Assembly (NCBI GenBank): GCA_947499175.1
Contig: CANMNU010000049.1
Location: 1 to 9,182, forward strand
From: Alphaproteobacteria bacterium
GTDB lineage: Bacteria > Pseudomonadota > Alphaproteobacteria > Paracaedibacterales > CAITNM01
DNA length: 9,182 nt
Direction: 5' to 3'
Under the pieces are notes generated by a model. It searched no databases, was not told where the DNA came from, and worked only from the letters and a program-made list of their open reading frames with translations. The position numbers and the translations under genes were made by a program. Below are positions 7,001 through 9,182 of the stretch, piece after piece (positions within the stretch are counted from its first letter, which is position 1; each line of letters begins with the position of its first letter).

Positions 7001-7467
7001 AATGGGTGCCACAATTGAATTTAGGAATTGCATTGCTAATTCCAGAAGCTTATGTAGCTGATTTAGGTTTACGTTTAAGCTTATACAGACGATTAGCAAA
7101 TTTAGAAACTGTCAATGAAGTGCACAGTTTTGCTGCTGAATTACTTGATCGTTTTGGAAAAATTCCCAAAGAATGTGAAAATCTACTAAGGGTAATTGAG
7201 CTTAAAATTGCCTGTAAAAGATTAAATATTGAAAAGATTGATGTAGGGCCAAAGGGTATTGTTATTGGTTTTTACAAAAATACTTTTTCAAAGCCTGAAT
7301 CTTTACTTGCATATATTGGGTCGCAGGACGCACGTAATTTAGCAGATGTAAGATTGCGTCCCGATCAAAAAATTGCATTTTTACGTGAGGGATTAAATGA
7401 TGAGCAAAAGGTAAAATTTTGCTTTGCAATTTTGAAGCAACTGCAAGTTTTGTCCAATAAAAAATAG
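4060..7467 (+). CDS. mfd: Transcription-repair coupling factor Mfd
   Basis: Mfd removes RNA polymerase stalled at DNA lesions and recruits UvrA to start nucleotide excision repair. At 1135 residues it is close to E. coli Mfd (1148). In order: a UvrB-like N-terminal region with FPAWDCLPYDRVSP (from F58); the RNA polymerase-interacting CarD-like domain, about 460-530 (LGDYVVHREHG to LSRYG); and a RecG-like translocase with Walker A GDVGFGKT (611-618), DEEQHF (712-717), TATPIPRTL (from T738), ATNIVESGIDMP (850-861) and QLRGRVGR (881-888). The TRCF C-terminal domain covers about 985-1080. The start directly follows the murJ stop in the same reading frame; the nearest Shine-Dalgarno, AAGGAG at 4039-4044, is 15 nt away, so translation probably depends on ribosomes finishing murJ. 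It converges on hemD with an 11-bp gap. Confidence 0.98.
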   Translation: MKESSIILSQVIKSYRAFATAKLCEQTKTALIVLSRDRDITQFKDQLERLLKRSILEFPAWDCLPYDRVSPSLDCVSQRVNTLTTLAEEPEQILVTSVAALTQLLPPRLSFLGESLILRKGQTYSFAKLNLYLTEKGFNRVGVVYEPGDYSVRGDIIDFFPISHMNPYRVDFFGDEVERIRQFDAANQSTICDFSEILIKPAREITLTSQSIQCFKGEFRKLFPSNYTRDSLYQHISEGHLYAGYEHWLPLYFNQTETLLDYIKPTKIILEFDAEQTFAEHFQLLQEYYQARVSPLFEDKSYQPLPPEMVYWDQNAWSQFIKLPHISLSPLCESVANQLNVKIAPSLQQARQQGQLFDQMLNLKATHHEKQFIVTAQSDGARSRLESMLKEHGAHQVLPLAEWPPSQASCKPIYTMTFPLEEGFVTNDQFVLTEQDILGERISRPPLRKRKNENIFKDLSELNLGDYVVHREHGVAKYMGLQTVDVGLQPHDCLLLEYAEKAKLFLPVENLELLSRYGSDDMVVDLDRLGTANWQNRKAKVKKRLLIIADYLIKLAAQRTLQEGEIILIPKIYEEFCARFPYPETDDQLRAIEEVMQDLASGKPMDRLVCGDVGFGKTEIALRAAFAVAASGKQVAIVTPTTLLCRQHFQNFVNRFNGFGIRVVQLSRFVKPSEIKNIRKEIENGEAKVIIATHAVFSDKTKFFDLGLLIIDEEQHFGVKQKEKLKKLKPNMHILTLTATPIPRTLQLALTGVRELSLIATPPIDRLSIRTFVMPFDGIVIKEALMREYHRGGQSFFVVPRIEDISKAKEILEHLLPDFRVAIAHGQIPAEELEGIISNFCDRKYEVLLATNIVESGIDMPWVNTIILHRADRFGLAQLYQLRGRVGRTKVQAYAYLTLPPDAMISDTAKKRLEVMQSLDQLGAGFKLASHDMDIRGAGNVVGEEQSGHIKEVGVELYQTLLQEAILQVRAEQYHTQVHHEWVPQLNLGIALLIPEAYVADLGLRLSLYRRLANLETVNEVHSFAAELLDRFGKIPKECENLLRVIELKIACKRLNIEKIDVGPKGIVIGFYKNTFSKPESLLAYIGSQDARNLADVRLRPDQKIAFLREGLNDEQKVKFCFAILKQLQVLSNKK

Positions 7468-7478
7468 ATTTTTGGTTG

Positions 7479-8153
7479 TTAAACTTTGAATCCATAATTT
7501 GTTGCCACATTTTTTAAATAATCACTACGTAACAATAACTCAAATTTTTGGTGATTAATTTCTTCTTTTTTGCATAACTCAACGAAAATGTGTAACGTTT
7601 GCTCAGAAGAAATCTCTACATTCTTAATTGCATTTTCTTTTAAAGCTATAGCTATTTCAGGGCTAAATTCACCTGCTGCCTGTGTTTTATATAGCACCAC
7701 CCTTAGGGTTTCAAATCCTTTGTTATTAAGCATTTCTGCCACATCATGGCGTAGTTGTTCCCCACCACCATGAATGATTGCCCCATCACTTGGCTTCAAA
7801 TTTTGTTTAACCCAATAAACTAAATTAATTGCAGAAGGGTACGGCTTAGAGTTTGGTGAGGTGCAATCTTTAAAACCAGATGCTTTTGCTGCAGCAACCG
7901 TTGCTGAGCCAATACAATAAACGGGAATGCGCCGATCCCAATCAGAATCTTGCAAGCTTATAGCACCATTCATTGATGTTAAAACGATGGCTTGTGGAGT
8001 GCATTTTAATGATTCAACTGGCAGGCTGACGACGGCTAAGAGTGGTTGATAATACACATTGAACCCTTTGCTTTGCCATTTCATTATTTCATAACGCATT
8101 GGCGGGCGTGAGTTGGTAATTAATAATCCTGATTTTTCCAATGTTATTTCCAA
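7479..8153 (-). CDS. hemD: Uroporphyrinogen-III synthase HemD
   Basis: HemD closes hydroxymethylbilane with inversion of ring D to give uroporphyrinogen III, the common precursor of haem and sirohaem; it acts in the cytoplasm. The product is 224 residues, at the short end of the family. Recognisable parts are the first strand LLITNSRP (10-17), LTSMNG (58-63), VYCIGSATVAAAKASGF (78-94) and the second-lobe segment IIHGGGEQLRHDVAEML with LYKT (126-157). The usual FSPRSA-like motif is weakened to ISSEQTLHIF. The frame opens right after a TAG, and no ATG occurs before residue 19, which would delete the first strand. The start is therefore TTG, either at 8151-8153 or four codons in (8139-8141), which has GGAA a few bases upstream. 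It lies 6 bp after the helicase gene, probably in one operon; no other haem gene is near. Confidence 0.9.
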   Translation of the reverse strand: MEITLEKSGLLITNSRPPMRYEIMKWQSKGFNVYYQPLLAVVSLPVESLKCTPQAIVLTSMNGAISLQDSDWDRRIPVYCIGSATVAAAKASGFKDCTSPNSKPYPSAINLVYWVKQNLKPSDGAIIHGGGEQLRHDVAEMLNNKGFETLRVVLYKTQAAGEFSPEIAIALKENAIKNVEISSEQTLHIFVELCKKEEINHQKFELLLRSDYLKNVATNYGFKV

Positions 8154-8159
8154 CTACTT

Positions 8160-9182
8160 TTAATCCATTTTCAATAAATTAATTAAATCGTCTTCACTAA
8201 GTTTAGAAGCCGTATTGGTGCCATCTAATAAATCATCGGCTAATGCTCGCTTATCATGATGCATACTTAATATTTTTTCTTCAATTGATGATTTCATAAT
8301 TAAACGATAAATAGTTACTGGCCTTTGTTGACCAATACGGTGAATACGGTCAGAAGCTTGATCTTCTACTGCTGGGTTCCACCAAGGGTCAAGGTGAATT
8401 ACATAATCAGCTGCAGTTAGGTTTAATCCTGAACCACCAGCCTTTAAACTTAACAAGAATAAAGATGATTTCCCTTCTTGAAAATCAGTAACCCTTTTTT
8501 GCCGCTCACTTCCGGGTGTACTGCCATCAAGGTATTGGTAAGTGATGTTATGTTTATCAAGCTCTTTTTTAACCAAATCTAGATAGCCAACATATTGACT
8601 AAACACTAGTGCTTTATGGTTATTTGCAAGTAATTCAATTGTTAACTCAATAAAAGCTTTTAGTTTGCTGCTTTGGGTATTGACTGGCATAACTAATTTT
8701 GGATGACAGCAAGCACGACGTAGTTTGGTTATTTCTGCCAAGATATGTAGCTTACGTTGTCCAGCTTTTTCAGCCCCCATACTGGTAATGTTTTCCATAG
8801 CATTTTGACGCAAAGCTTCATAGAAAGATGCTTCTTCAGGATCCATCTCAATATACAAAGTTTGCTCAGTTTTGGGTGGCAACTCTTGCAATACTGCATT
8901 TTTAGTGCGCCGCAAAATAAATGGTTTAATTAAGTTTTTCAAAGCTTGGCGGCTAGCATTTGCATTATTTTTTTCAACCGTTAAAAAACGTTTTTGAAAG
9001 AATTCTTTTGAACCTAATAAACCTGGGGCAATAAACCTAAAAATACTCCAAATTTCTTCAATGCCATTTTCAATTGGTGTACCTGAAAGAGCTACTTTAA
9101 ATTCTCCTTCTAATTGAATTGCTGCTTGGAATCGCTTTGTTGTGGAGTTCTTAATTGCTTGAGCTTCATCTAAAACAATCAT
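8160..9182 (-). CDS. SNF2-family helicase, C-terminal part (cut by window edge)
   Basis: The 340 visible residues are the C-terminal part of a bacterial SNF2-type ATP-dependent DNA translocase; the 5' part, with Walker A, lies beyond the right edge, so the first Met here is internal. In order of the visible fragment: motif II LDEAQ (4-8), motif III LSGTPIEN (32-39), the SNF2 hallmark FILRRTKNAVLQELPPKTE (88-106), the second helicase lobe from about 172 with ALVFSQY (191-197), motif V LKAGGSGLNL (246-255), and motif VI EDQASDRIHRIGQ (273-285). It ends in an acidic, Leu-rich tail. These match stand-alone bacterial SNF2 helicases, whose cellular roles are mostly undefined; any zinc-binding N-terminal domain cannot be judged. 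It precedes hemD by 6 bp on the same strand. I give no gene symbol. Confidence 0.95.
   Translation of the reverse strand: MIVLDEAQAIKNSTTKRFQAAIQLEGEFKVALSGTPIENGIEEIWSIFRFIAPGLLGSKEFFQKRFLTVEKNNANASRQALKNLIKPFILRRTKNAVLQELPPKTEQTLYIEMDPEEASFYEALRQNAMENITSMGAEKAGQRKLHILAEITKLRRACCHPKLVMPVNTQSSKLKAFIELTIELLANNHKALVFSQYVGYLDLVKKELDKHNITYQYLDGSTPGSERQKRVTDFQEGKSSLFLLSLKAGGSGLNLTAADYVIHLDPWWNPAVEDQASDRIHRIGQQRPVTIYRLIMKSSIEEKILSMHHDKRALADDLLDGTNTASKLSEDDLINLLKMD

Noticed and set aside
2530..7467. murJ-mfd as one fused gene
   Set aside because: A TAA separates them, both products have family-normal length and ends, and no recoding signal is seen.
7454..7475. Hairpin CCAA...TTGG across the mfd stop as a bidirectional terminator
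   Set aside because: It needs a bulge, has almost only A-T pairs and lacks a clean T-run; this is expected by chance in such AT-rich sequence.
7262..7773. Other-frame open frames over the mfd 3' end and over hemD
   Set aside because: They overlap well-supported genes and show no family features.
1..9182. CRISPR array, insertion sequence with terminal repeats, or toxin-antitoxin pair
   Set aside because: No regularly spaced repeats, transposase frame or paired small genes are visible anywhere in the window.

Overview
The window looks like the chromosome of an AT-rich alphaproteobacterium, probably a host-associated lineage such as Holosporales or Rickettsiales. This rests on protein character: Mfd carries an alphaproteobacterial-looking FPAWDCLPYDRVSP stretch, MurJ has a QINLFIDTIIAS stretch, and the A-type iron-sulfur carrier resembles ErpA. 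Intergenic DNA is very A+T rich and intergenic spaces are mostly short. The order-level placement is inference and would need a phylogeny.

Left part (1-1579): an intact P4/phage-type tyrosine integrase on the minus strand, followed by about 370 bp without a confident gene. That gap holds short palindromes and an oddly G+C-rich block that is open in two overlapping minus-strand frames. It is the only accessory-looking part of the window. If a genomic island exists, its other end lies outside, and no tRNA or att duplication is visible here.

Middle (1580-7467): erpA (minus) and ssb (plus) diverge from a 67-bp spacer with overlapping candidate promoters. ssb ends in a hairpin. Next come murJ (lipid II flippase) and mfd (transcription-repair coupling factor), which abut with the murJ stop directly followed by the mfd start (TAAATG). 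The plus-strand block therefore joins DNA maintenance (ssb, mfd) with cell-wall synthesis (murJ).

Right part (7468-9182): hemD (uroporphyrinogen-III synthase, non-ATG start) and the C-terminal part of a SNF2-family helicase lie on the minus strand, 6 bp apart and probably co-transcribed with the helicase first. hemD converges on mfd with only 11 bp between their stop codons. The helicase gene runs off the right edge.

Most of the window is ordinary core housekeeping sequence. I found no convincing new multi-gene system. The points worth a second look are the integrase-adjacent segment, the possible leaderless start of murJ with a dyad over its promoter, the murJ/mfd junction, and the TTG start of hemD.
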